Assembly: GCF_020080835.1 (NCBI RefSeq) | Contig: NC_058164.1 | Location: 15,702,471-15,766,470 of the forward strand | Origin: Cotesia glomerata | Lineage: Eukaryota > Arthropoda > Insecta > Hymenoptera > Braconidae | Length of the DNA: 64,000 nt | Direction: 5' to 3' | Part shown: positions 46,094 through 57,927 of the stretch, piece after piece | Position numbering within the stretch: the first letter of the stretch is position 1 | Layout of the letters: the number at the start of each line of letters is the position of its first letter | Made by a program: the position numbers and the translations under genes | Notes under the pieces: model-generated | The model's input: only the letters and a program-made list of their open reading frames with translations | The model's database searches: none | Told to the model about the DNA's origin: nothing

Positions 46094-49000
46094 ATGCCTC
46101 CGAAAAAAAATACTACTGGCAAGAAAATTTCGAAAAAAGCATTTGCCTTAATATGGTGGGTTCAAGAGGGAACGAAGGACATCATACCAGCATGTAAAAT
46201 ACCCAACAAAAGTCGTACACCAGGTTCTATAATAAAATTAAAGTGGGAAAATTTTAAAACAAAAATAGTTGGGTTACATGAAGCCAAAATAATAGCAATA
46301 GATAGTAAGTATTGTTTTCTTTAAATTTCATTTTGGGGAAAATAAAATCATAGATATATTTAACCTTAAATACATTGAATAATGAAATGAATCGAAGTAA
46401 CATCCAACATTCTATATTTGTTGATTACAAAAACGATGTGTATGAACTTCATAAATCAATAAATTTATTTTTTTTATTTTTTACTTTAATAATTATTTTT
46501 TACTACGAATATACATTTTTTAATTTTTTCAGCTAATTATGAAGAATTAAATACCATCCTACTTGACGATAAAGGTAATGTCCATGATTTTGCGGATAAA
46601 TTATTTGTAAAAGACGTATTGGAACGAAAACGTAAAGCTGCCGACGACGCTAAAGATATTAAAAATTCAAAAGTTGCGAAGAGATCTAGCTTTGAAGACG
46701 AACTATCTGGTACTTCATCTCTATTCTCACATCGTAAGTCTAGTATGAAACTGGATAAACCACCAGTGTTATCAACAAATATTAGTCCAGTTATACGTAG
46801 TGTTGAGGTTACTGATACTTCAAGAAATCTCTCTTATAAAACGAACGAATCAGGTTATTCTCAGATGTTAGCTTGCGTTTCAAGTCCAGTTACCTCTGCT
46901 TCAAATGACCAGCAATTTAAATTGATTAACCTCTCTAAAAGAAATAATGATGCGTCTGCTAAGGTTAATGAAAATGTTAGTCAAGATGATACGCATAATA
47001 CACCAGTTTATGCATTTTCAAGCAATACAATGGAAATACCACCATCTACATTTGGATGTCATTCTTCAGACTCGAACCATTCCGGAGAAAATTATGACAC
47101 GTTCATGAAGACTATTGAAACTGTTGAAAAAAAAACTGCAGCTCATACAACTTCAAATCATACGATGACAATACCATCAGCTTCATCAAAATGTCATATT
47201 TTAGATTTATCTTTGGAAAACTCCCGAAATCTTCATTGTAATAAAGACGTTATTATTAAAACTAATTATCAGCCTTCTGAACCATTAAATTTTTCAACAA
47301 AAAGCAACAATTCATCTGGTACTTTACAAACTAACAATGATACATTTTTCATAACAGCTGATGTTACAGCACATGAAGATTTTGATCAAATTTATCCCGC
47401 TAACAGAAAACGTACTAAAAACCAAGAACCATTTATGTTAACTGAAGAGTCTAATGTACCAAATGGTGTAGAACAAAGCTATATAAACAATGAAGTTGAA
47501 GAAATAAACTGCACAGAAAAAACTGAGACTGCCGAAATTAGTATTGGTGCACTGCATACGTTTATGCCAAATAATGGTAATTAATTTTTTATTAACAGTA
47601 ATTATCTTGAAAAGTCATTGTGTATTAACTCATGCTTTTGTTTTAGTCACCATTGATGACATTCAACAATTTGAAAGAGTTTATGCTGGAATAAAAAAAG
47701 CACATGAACAGCAAATTAAAAGTAACGCTAACTTGTGTGCAGCCGTTGAGGTTATTATATAGTTTACTAATTATACTACATGAAAATAATTACAGATAAA
47801 TTATATTAAATTTTCAAGTAATATTATCTCAAATATTTGAATTTCAATTTAAATTTAAATTTAAATTTAAAATCGTTTTCAAGTGTTACAATTTATCAAT
47901 ATACTTTCTGTTTTGTATTAGTTCTATTCATTACAGTCAACATTTATTTTTTTCTGCCGTACAGTTTTTCATAAATATCATACTTAATAAAAAGTTCATT
48001 TTTTTACAGATATCAGAAGATTTTTATACAGCCGGAGAGAATAAGGTAGTTTAATTACAAAATATAAAATTATACTTTAATGTATGGGAACCAAAATTTG
48101 AACTACCTATACATATTTGTGTTTCGATATTTCAGAAAAAATTTGATTAATTATCAAAAAATTTGAATTTTTTATAGATCGAGATATGGATTGGTTCTGG
48201 TTTATATTTATCTCAAGCAGTAGTTACTTCTTTAAAAAAAAATTCTGTTGACAAGAAAGGAAATCCGAGCTGGAAAAAATTTGTAACCTTGGTAATTCTT
48301 GAAGTATATGGCGATAACATTGGAAATTTTTCGGCCAACGGTAAGAGAGGATGCGAGTATCCGAGCATTGATTCGAATTTTTTTGAAGCTTTATTCAGTA
48401 AGTTTTAGGGAAATATTGAATTATTTATCAAACAATTTAAAATTCAACTAAAATAATTATTAACCACTTTTATCAAATTTTATAGGTTGGGTTAAATCCA
48501 AATTTACAACTGAAAAAATAACTAAGCAAAGCTACAGTTCCGTTATTAATGGAATAGCTTGGAAGAAACGGACTAAAATTACTTCGGTTGCTTTTGACCA
48601 AAGTACGTATTTTATTATTATTAAAGATTTTTAGGAAATCTGATATTATTAAAAAAAAATGATAAAATTTGGTCTCTAGAATATTTATTTAATATGAATT
48701 TTTTTTTCTTAAATTTATCATCATTAAAAAGAATTTAAATTTGTACCCTTTGAACGTTTGATATGATTCCCAGCAACAGTATATTTATTTTGATGAATTT
48801 TTTAATTAGCCTCAATGTACTTGAATTTTATGCTAGATGTATTTATTTCTTAACTTATTTTGTATTCTATGCATATATAAAGAATTTTGTCAAACATAAC
48901 TCCATATTATGAACAAAATAAGTAAAGTTTTGTTACGGGCATACGTTTTTTTGCAAGGAATTTTGATACTGACATTTGATATCAAAATAACTTTTAGGTA

Positions 49001-50244
49001 ATTCAACTAGTGCTTTTCGGCAGTTTTATAGATTTTTTGTCAATAGTAAAAGTTTTTATTAAGTTTAATCGTTTTGTTACTTATATAAATCTATTTTCAC
49101 ACGTTTGTATATTAAAATATTAATATTTGATCATAAAACAGCAAAATAATTTTTTATGTTTATTTCAAGAGTACTAACTTGAAATCATGAAACAAAATTT
49201 TATTTATTTACAATTCGTAATTTTCGGCAGTTATATAGTAACTGTAGATTGCTCATGATTTAAAGTAAAATAACAACTTATAATTTATAATTTTCTGTAG
49301 TTTCAGAAAATAATCTTCAGTTCTTTGGAAAAATCGTGAGTGCTCTTAAGAAAAATGTTGCATGGCAAGAAGAAGCAAAAGATCGAGATATGGTAATGCT
49401 ACACAACTCAACTTTTAATTCGACGATTTTTATAATTGTTTTTTATTTCAGCAAGTAAAAGATCTTCTTGAACCCGGCTCGGATAAAGTAAGCTGCATTG
49501 GCACTCTATTACAAATAGTTCTAAGCAAATGATTTTATATTAATTCAATTTCTTAATTTTTAATTGAGTTTAAATCTAAATATAATTATTTTTCGTACAG
49601 GCTAAAATCAGTGAAAGTTATCATATCTACTTTCCGAAAGATGCAATTTCATACATTCAAAGAAAATCTACTATAGCGAACAACATATCTGACTGGAAAG
49701 TTCTTGTTAAAGATGCTCTTTTAGAAATCTATAAATCAGATCTCATTAATTATTCTGCAAAGGGTACTCGATCAAACAAAAGTGTCGGTATTGATCAACA
49801 AGTATATAAAGCAATATTAGGTAAGTAACTTTATAATATTAAACTCAGTTCTAAATAAAACCTTCAATAATTGAAAATGAAGATTGAATATATTTTGACA
49901 TTATTAAATAAGTTATAATACTATTCATAGCTTGGGCAAGATCCAGGACTAAAGAAACAATCACAGATACGGAATTCGTTAATTATGTTAATAAAATTAT
50001 TTCAAATAAAAGATTGTATATTAAAAATGATCTGCCACTAAAAGAATTGACACCAAATAATAATATTAACATTGAGTTGGAGAATTGTCAAGGTTCAACA
50101 TCACAGCAAGCATTGGTCCATTTAGAAACTGTTTCCCCTAGCGGTCAGTATCTAGTCAGTTCAGAAAGCGAAAATATAATACAACAATCATTGAACGTAC
50201 TTCAATATGAATATGATGATGGCTCTACATATTTAAACATGTAG
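46094..50244 (+). CDS. Protein with two BEN domains, ten exons, 797 aa
   Basis: Exons: 46094-46304, 46533-47576, 47647-47750, 48010-48045, 48178-48397, 48486-48602, 49301-49392, 49452-49487, 49601-49820, 49931-50244. They total 2394 nt with every phase in agreement. The N-terminus is basic and has a compact module (FALIWWVQEGTKDIIP … IIKLKWENFKTKIVG) seen at the start of many insect BEN proteins. A long Ser/Thr/Asn-rich, probably disordered exon 2 follows. Then come BEN domain 1 (exons 5-6, from IEIWIGSGLYLS to WVKSKF) and BEN domain 2 (exons 9-10, from YHIYFPKDAISYI to WARSRT). BEN domains bind DNA and recruit chromatin proteins. Its place in the transposon suggests it binds the subterminal repeats. 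The exon 3 donor (GTTATT) is weak; the other sites are good. Confidence 0.8.
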
Positions 50245-50774
50245 ATTCTTCATCCAAAATGTAACTTTTTATATTCAGATTTAGATTATTGATAGTTGTT
50301 TTAATTATATTGACAATAGTGATTATTATTATTTACCAACATGTTATTTATTTCGGACACTTCAGTTTATTTCATGTTGATAGATTAAAAATCTTTAAAT
50401 TTTTAACAAATATAATTTTGTTCATCTCTTGATAATATAAAATAATTTTATTACTTTTATGTTTCCGAACATATTTCTTATAAGAAGCAAAATTATAAAA
50501 TATTAATGGTAGTTCTTAAGATAAAAGTTTGTTTCCGTAGTTTTGTGTTAAATTTATTCTTAATGTAATTACACCGATGTATTCATCATTACTTCTGTAT
50601 TTTAATTTTAAGAGAAATAAATATTTCAAACACAGAAACAAAACAATGCACTCACATTTACGTATATATACAGTAGACTGTAAAAATTTACGTTTGTATT
50701 TATAACTACATACATTATAGATATGTGAGTATACATTAATTTTAACAGTAATCTACAATAATAAGAATAATAGT

Positions 50775-51158
50775 AATAATAATAATAATTGCAAATATTA
50801 CTATACCGTTGAATAAAACTAAAATTATTTACAAACATTATAATATTAAGAGTATCTTGTTAGTTGAAAAAACCAACTATTAATATAACAATAGTGATGA
50901 TTGTTATTATTTTTATTGAAAGGTGCAATTATATTTACAATTAATGTAGATTATTGATAATTTAATCAATAGATCTATTGATTAAATTATAGATAATAAA
51001 CATTAATTGTAAATATAATTGCACCTTTCAATAAAAATAATAACAATCATCACTATTGTTATATTAATAGTTGGTTTTTTCAACTAACAAGATACGCTTA
51101 AAATTATAATGTTTGTAAATAATTTTAGTTTTATTCAAAGGTATAATAATATTAGCAA

Positions 51159-51172
<14 letters not shown>
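50775..51172. repeat. ~400-bp palindrome with ~200-bp arms
   Basis: The arms are near-perfect reverse complements around AATAGATCTATT (centre ~50973). Each includes GTGCAATTATATTTACAATTA, AATAGTGATGATTGTTATT and CTTGTTAGTTGAAAAAACCA. It lies between the BEN gene and the right terminus of the transposon and could form a long hairpin. There is no ORF in it. Confidence 0.9.
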
Positions 51173-51211
<39 letters not shown>

Positions 51212-51213
51212 AT
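51163..51213. repeat. (ATT)n microsatellite
   Basis: About 15 ATT units at the right edge of the palindrome. A shorter matching (AAT)n occurs at its left edge (50770-50788). Confidence 0.9.
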
Positions 51214-51299
51214 AACAGATTACGGTTAAAATTCGTAGAAATTAAGGTAGGTCAAGATATTTCATAAATGTAGCTCAGACCAATTAGGGTGTAGCAGGG

Positions 51300-51498
51300 T
51301 TTTATTTTTAAAATTTTTAAAACCTTCCTCGGCCTCAGATAGCCTGAAAATGCAGTTAAGTAGGTGCTACTAGGCTGAAACAGAAACTTATTTGTTCGTA
51401 GCTCGCTATATCTTAGAACCTATTTCAACCTAGCTCACCCTGACTCTAGTCGAGTTAGGTTGAAACGGAATTTAAGCAAAATTAAATTTCGACTCGGG
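51300..51498 (-). repeat. Right terminus: TIR plus subterminal repeats
   Basis: The 15-bp TIR ends at 51498. Motifs matching those of the left end lie at about 51321-51332, 51371-51383, 51421-51433 and 51454-51468 (TAGGTTGAAACGG, TATTTCAACCTAG). Both orientations occur, as at the left end. Confidence 0.7.
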
Positions 51499-52039
51499 AT
51501 TGCTGTATGTTCGTGTTCACAATTCTCTAAGAACATTACTTCACTTCTTCCTAGATTATGTTCATTAATCTTTGCACAGATTTCTTCTTGCAAATAAGAT
51601 TTAAATGACGTAGACGACGTGACTCGGGGAAAGTTTTGATTTCTCTGCCACGATTGCATTTTAAACTTGATAAGTTCAAAACTTAACAAATCTGAAGCTT
51701 CTTGATGACTACAAAAAACATTATTATATTGAAATAAATAAAGTCTAAATATAAAATACTTTCTGAAATATTTTCTTTTAGTATTTTTATCTATAATCGA
51801 TTAAAAAAACTGTACTTACATCATTGCTGTCTCTGTATAAATAACTTTGAGATCTCGGAACTGGTAACGATAAGCGGTGTATATATAGATCTCGCTCAAA
51901 GCGAGATCTACATTCGATGTTTTCATCCGGCTCATGCTTATGTTGGTTACGATTGGGTAAATACTTGAATTCATCATTTGCCGATAAAGTACCAGATGCA
52001 TTGCATGCGTGTGAATTTCTTTTGCAACAAATGAGACGC

Positions 52040-54004
52040 CTGAAACAAAGTAATTTTTTTAAAGAAATATACATAAAAAGTATTTTTTGCATATTTTATT
52101 AATTGAAAGTTTTTACAATAGAAGAAAAAGTAATAGTTTCTGCCAAAGATACAACGATTTAGAGATCATCGAACCATTTCAAAAATTTTCTTACCGATTA
52201 CTTTCTCCATTTATGTTATTTTTATTTCATTTTATTTTCTTATAATTAATGATTCTTATATTACATACATTTCACTGTATAATTAATACTACCCTGCGAC
52301 AAAAAAACATCATGGACGAAACAATATAACAAATTAGATATCAATTGAACTGACTTTTTTTTCTAATTGAACAATAGAAAAATTAGATTGTTGTTACCGA
52401 AAAATTTTTTCAATATTAGTATACAGTGAATTTTACGTTTTAGTTCAATTAATCATTTCTTGTTTTTATGGTCCAATATCAACTTAATTTGATAAAATTG
52501 ATATCTTTATCCAAGCTAGTACCTACACAATAATCAAAAAATTCTTACTCAAGTATCAGCAACTTAAATTGTATATATACTTTTAATTTAACAAGAAATT
52601 AAAAATTTTCATTCTTTTGAGATTTTGGGTCTTTTGGAAATTAAAGATATCGAAAGTAAATATAATTGAACAATTTTGACATAGATTTATCCGTTCGAAA
52701 GATTTCATTGTCGAAAAATTTTTGTTAAAATATTTTTTTCAATAACTTTTATATTTTTGGACTTATAGCTTTTCTTGGCAGAATTTTATTGTTTATGCTA
52801 ATATAAAAAATTATAAGCATGTTTCAATTATCATATTTTTTTCAATAGATATTCTATTTTAAGACTTAAAAAAAAGACCGTTTTTTCATAATAATTGTGA
52901 TACTTGCGAACATTTTGATACAATACTACGCAATGAACATTATTTTTAACCTTTAAAAACTGTGTTAAATATTACAAAACTCATTTCAATGGGCCCAAAG
53001 ATTTTTCAATTTTAATCTGTTCAAAAATATATTTCATTAAAATAAGTGAAATTTGTAGCCATCTATTTCCTTCTGAATAATTCCTTTTTTTTTTTAATAC
53101 AAAAAAGCCTTAAACGCGAATAACAAATGATTTTCTAACTTTAATGTTTCAATAATTCTTTTTTTTCCCAAAAGTTTTGATACTAGCTATTAGTATCTGA
53201 TATTAACTTATTTTTCTGAAACTAATTTTTTCTTAATTTTTTAAATATTCTTGACCTATGAATAATATAGACTTTAGATTGAACTCGGTGAACTTTAACA
53301 TACTGGACAACATTAACCATGTTGTAAAAATTTTATTTTTTTAAACTTCAGGACTACTTGTACACCCAATATCACAACGAAAGAAGATTCAAAATGCGTA
53401 GTAGAAAATAATGGCGTCTGGAGGAAGCTTATTTTATTGAATTTCCATTTCTACTAATCCGGTGACCTCGCCTCTGTACTTCTGTACTTTCATTGAAAAG
53501 TAATGAATGAAACAAATATTAAAAATAATTTTGGGTAAAAATGTATATATTGACGATTCACTTTAATCAAAAAATGATTACTTACATAAATCAAGGAAAT
53601 TTATAGAAACACAGATAATGCGTTTGCGCAAATTACATGATTGTGTCCACCCATAGTAAAATTGATAGGGAAGTTCTTGCAGTTCAGTTGTTACAAATTT
53701 ATTTTATATCTTTTTTACAATTTGTTTAAAAAAAATTTCTATTTCTGAAAGTGAAGACCAATTGCGGTGTTTAAATTTTCTCTTCTATATCTTCATAACA
53801 GAGAAACCGTTTTGATTTTTACGGAAGTATTTTCTTAGTATAAAATTTCATTTCAAAGTAACTGAAAAATGTTGGTTTTTAGTCTATTTTATTACTGAGA
53901 TGAATCTTTTCATTTCGTTGTCAATCGGTAATTTATTATCACTATAGAAAATTTTCATAAGTAAAAAAACGAAAAGTAAATAATAGATAAGAATTTAACA
54001 TATA
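52040..54004. other. AT-rich intron sequence of the MULE-RING gene
   Basis: Part of the first coding intron, to the left of the Gypsy insertion. I see no coding region, RNA gene or repeat of note in it. Confidence 0.6.
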
Positions 54005-54008
54005 TAGT

Positions 54009-54670
54009 TTTAGGATTTTTAATGGGTACGGTGGTAGGTTCTGTTAATAAGTAAACGTGAGGTTAATTTACTATGTATATTGTAACGATTCACGACAGAA
54101 ATATATCACCCGGAGCCACGTGCACTCAGGACGGGGAGTTAGGTCGGAAATAATGGTGTCCACTACTGCACTTTGGGTATCAGAGTCGAAGTTTAAAGGG
54201 TAGTAGTGGGGTAGAAGGCCCCGAAGATTTGCGAAGGGACACGAAGAAAATCTTCGGGAAATAGAAAAGTGTGAGAAAAGTGCAAAGGGGCAATAAGCCT
54301 TCGTGACGTCAGCGGGCCCGAGAGTACAGCTGGCCATGCTGACCTCGGGTCCTCTATCGCTTGGGTTTATTGCACATAGAAAAAAGAGTAATAAACAGGA
54401 AAGGTTTGAGGAAAGTTGTTGGGAAAAAACTCATGGGAAAAACCCACAAGCCGGAGAGAAAAGGCTCCGGATCTTAAAATGTACAAATATTTACAACTTA
54501 ATCCTATTACAACTGAAAGTTTACAACTAAATTATTCTATTGAATTTACTACATTTTACAATTTCAAATCTTAACTGTAGCCTAAATGTCTAACAAAATA
54601 ATTTTAATTTTAACTAAATTTTTACTAATTTTTAAATAATTTTAATGTCAGCGGTCACATGACCGCCACA
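54009..54670 (-). repeat. 3' LTR of the Gypsy element
   Basis: Copy of 58980-59641. On the minus strand it starts TGTGGCGGTCATGTGACCGC directly after the polypurine tract. Short frames inside it repeat in both LTRs and are not genes. Confidence 0.93.
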
Positions 54671-54683
54671 TCACCCCCCTACC
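54671..54683 (-). other. Polypurine tract of the Gypsy element
   Basis: GGTAGGGGGGTGA on the minus strand, immediately before the 3' LTR. It serves as the plus-strand DNA primer in LTR elements. Confidence 0.8.
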
Positions 54684-54694
54684 AGTGAATGAGT

Positions 54695-57600
54695 TCACGA
54701 AAAACCACCCTGAAGGCGGTCCGGGAAGCGGACACGTCTTCCTGTTCGCGTATGCCACGCGTCTTCTTCTGGAAGTCCTTGGGTTGGCGGCTGATGGCCG
54801 CTACTGTGCGTGCTTGGCGTTGCTGATGGTGTCGACGGGCTAAACATCGTTGGCTCGTCTGGTGCTGGGTCTACCAGCTCTGGTGTGGACGGAGCTGGGT
54901 AGTCCACTGGTGGTTGGTCTGCAGATAATGGACCTGGTTCTGGCTCGTCGGAAGAATCCGCCATCACGTATGCTGGTTTGAGTCGGTCGATTGAAACGGT
55001 TACGTCGTGGCCTCTTACGTGTATCACGAATGTTCGCTCCTTGCGCTTGATTACCTTGAACGGTCCTTCATATGGGCTTTGTAATGGCGCCTTGGGACCA
55101 TCGTGACGGACGAAAACCTGCGCAGAAGTAGCAAGATCTTTAAAAATAAATGTTTTCTTACCACCATGGCGTGAGCCTGGAACTGGACGCAGACTGGTGA
55201 ACTGTTTTCGGAGACTCTTGACCCACTCAGCTGCGTTGTCATCTTCCTCGTGCCTCGCTTGCGACACTAGGAACTCTCCTGGAATTCGCAGTGGCTGTCC
55301 GTAGACCATCTCTGCCGCTGTTGCTTGAAGGTCTTCTTTCCAAGCTGCTCTGATTCCTAGTAGAACTGTTGGTAAAACTTCTGTCCAACGCTCGTTCTCA
55401 TGACACTTGATTGCAGCTTTTAACTGTCGATGGAAACGCTCGACCATGCCATTCGCAGCTGGATGATACGCTGTCGTTCTGAAGTGGTTCGTGCCAGCCA
55501 ACCGGTTAAGTTGTCTGAACAAATTTGCTTCGAATTGTCTGCCCTGGTCCGTGGTAACTCTTAGCGGAGTCCCAAATCTGACGATCCAGGTTTCGTAGAA
55601 CGCACGTGCTACTGTTGCAGCTTCTTGATCCTGTAATGGTACAACTTCTGGCCACCGCGTAAAACGGTCTACCATAGTGAGACAATACCTGCATCCTTCC
55701 GATGTTGACATGATGACAATGTCCAAGTGGACATGCTCGAACCTCGTAGATGGCGGCGCAAAAGATCCAATGGGTGCTGAGACGTGCCTTGATACCTTTG
55801 AACGTTGGCACTGGATACACTGCCGAGCCCATTGCTTGCAGTCTGCTTTAATCGACGGCCAGACATAACGCTGTGTTATGAGTTTGACTGTCGCGTTCGC
55901 ACCAGGATGCGATAAACGGTGCACTGCATTGAAGGCGACTTTTCTAAATGGAGTCGTGATGAATGGGCGTGCTACCGGTGTTGAAACGTCGCAGAAAATG
56001 AAAACGTCTGTACCTGGAATTAACATCTTTTTTATTTGTAATACTGAGTTATTGTTACCTTGTATAAACTCTCGTAGTTCTTCATCGTCTTTTTGAGACT
56101 CCGCAAGAGCCGGGTAATCAATCGTGGCTTCTAGCTCTTCGATCCGGGATAAGGCGTCGGCTACGACATTGTCTGGACCTGGAATGTGGCGGATGTCCTT
56201 CGAGAACTGACTGATGAAGTCTAAATAGCGAAATTGGCGCGGTGAACATTGGCTTGACTTTTTGTGAAGGGCAAAGGTAATCGGCTTGTGATCTGTGTAG
56301 ATCGTGAATTGCCTTGCCTCGACCATGTGTCTGAAGTGTTTGACTGCTTGGTAGATAGCCAAAAGTTCCCGATCGTATGCTCCATATTTCTGCTCGGTTG
56401 GGCTTAATTTCTTTGAGAAAAAATCCAGAGGTTGCCATTGTCCTTTGACTTGTTGCTGGAGAACTGCTCCGATGGCAAAGTCAGATGCGTCGGTGAAAAT
56501 CGCCAGTGGAGCATCTGATTCTGGATGAGCTAGCAAGGTAGCTTCAGCGAGGCTGTCCTTGCATGCTTCAAAAGCCTTTATTGCTTCAGGGTTCCAGGGT
56601 ACCGGTGCGTTTCCTTTAATGTTACCCTGGAGTAGATTGTTTAAAGGTGCCTGGACTGCAGCAGCTTTGGGTATAAATCTGCGATAAAAATTAATCATAC
56701 CCAAAATCCTCGGAGTTTCTTTTGCTGTATCGGGCAGTTTGAAAGCCTTTATTGCCTCGACCTTCTCAGGGAGTGGCTGTGTACCTGCGCTGGATACTAA
56801 ATAACCGAGAAATTCAATTTGTGATTGTCCAAATACACACTTACTTGTATTTACCACCAGTCCGTATTTTTTAAATCGCTCAAAAACGATGCGGAGATGC
56901 TTCATGTGCTCCTCGAGTGTTTCTGATGCGATGAGGATGTCATCGATGTATGCGAAGACAAAATCCAGACCCTGTAGTACCTCGTCGATGAAGCGCTGGA
57001 AGGTCTGAGCTGCATTGCGTAATCCGAAGGTCATGTATAAGAACTCAAAAAGTCCAAATGGTGTGATGATGGCTGTCTTCGGAATGTCTTCTTCTGCCAT
57101 GGGTATCTGGGTGTATGCCTTGGAGCTATCTATTTTTGAAAAAAATTTCTTACCCGCCAGATGTTGAGAGAAATCCTGGATATGTCGTACTCCGTACTTG
57201 TCTGCGTACGTCCGCACGTTCAATGCGCGATAATCGCCGCAGGCTCGCCATTCGTCGTCCCCTTTCTTGGGAACCATGTGAAGAGGCGATGCCCACGATC
57301 CTTTTCCTGGACGGGCGATACCCATCTGAACCATCTTGTTGAACTCCTTTTGGGCTGCTCTAAGTTTGTCTGGAGCTAACCGTCGCGGTTTTTGCGCGAC
57401 TGGTGGCCCTGGTGTGGTTAAAATGTAATGTTTAGTATTATGTTTTACCTGCCGGGGTGCACCATCTGGGCGTGTGATCTCCGGGAACTCTCGCAGTAAA
57501 TCGTGAAACATTGATGACCCGCTGATCGTTTTTATGCTTGGTTCTTCGCACTCGGTCACCTTTCCTTTGAAGGTAAGCAGAGTGGTCGAGTCGATCAGCT

Positions 57601-57927
57601 GGCTATTCTGCAGGTCTGGCAAGAGTCCGTAGTGAGCCAAAAATCTGCGCCGAGGATTGGCTTGGAGACGTCTGCGATGACGAACCTCCAAGTGAAGTCG
57701 CGTCTTAGTCCCAAGTTGAGTGAAAGCGTGACAAACCCGTATGTTGCTATCGGGGTGCCGTTGGCTGCTGAAAGTTCGTAAGAGGACTTTGCATGCGAGC
57801 CACGGAGTCGTTGTCGGGGGAAGACGCAGAGGTCTGCCCCGGTATCCACAAGGAATTGCACTTTCGACGAGCGGTCCCAGACGAATAGACGGCGTGATTT
57901 CTTCGGGCATTGGTCGTTTGCCGTCAT
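54695..57927 (-). pseudogene. Gypsy pol: protease - RT - RNase H - integrase, one frameshift
   Basis: The ATG at 57927 overlaps the gag stop (TAATG), suggesting reinitiation. Protease shows FLVDTGADLCVFP and ILGAD. After the A5 run at 57639-57643 (T5 on the coding strand) the frame changes by one, and the rest is open to 54695. RT has KIDSSKAYTQIP and the catalytic YIDD (~56950). RNase H has FTDASDFAIGAVL, YDRELLAIY and YTDHKPI. Integrase has an HHCC finger (HRLSHPG…CIQCQRSK) and acidic residues in HLDIVIM, TDQGRQFE and NGMVERFH. The tail is Pro/Ser-rich. The only lesion seen is the one-base shift, which may be a homopolymer error. Any reading of the second frame upstream of ~57640 is a shadow. 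Confidence 0.88.

Larger units (their letters stand above)
41221..51498. mobile_element. 10.3-kb TNP2-like (CACTA-type) DNA transposon with a BEN-domain partner gene
   Basis: The ends are exact inverted repeats, CCCGAGTCGAAATTT at 41221 and AAATTTCGACTCGGG ending 51498, flanked by AT on both sides (41219-41220 and 51499-51500). Deleting the element and one AT rejoins the interrupted MULE exon in frame, which independently proves both borders. Inside are two divergently transcribed spliced genes, a TNP2-like transposase (minus) and a double BEN-domain protein (plus). Subterminal TTTCAACCTA-type repeats lie at both ends, with a large palindrome near the right end. Both genes are open, so this may be an autonomous copy. 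Confidence 0.88.

Noticed and set aside
54071..54530. Two short frames repeated at 59042-59501
   Set aside because: They are identical because they lie in the two LTRs; no protein is implied.
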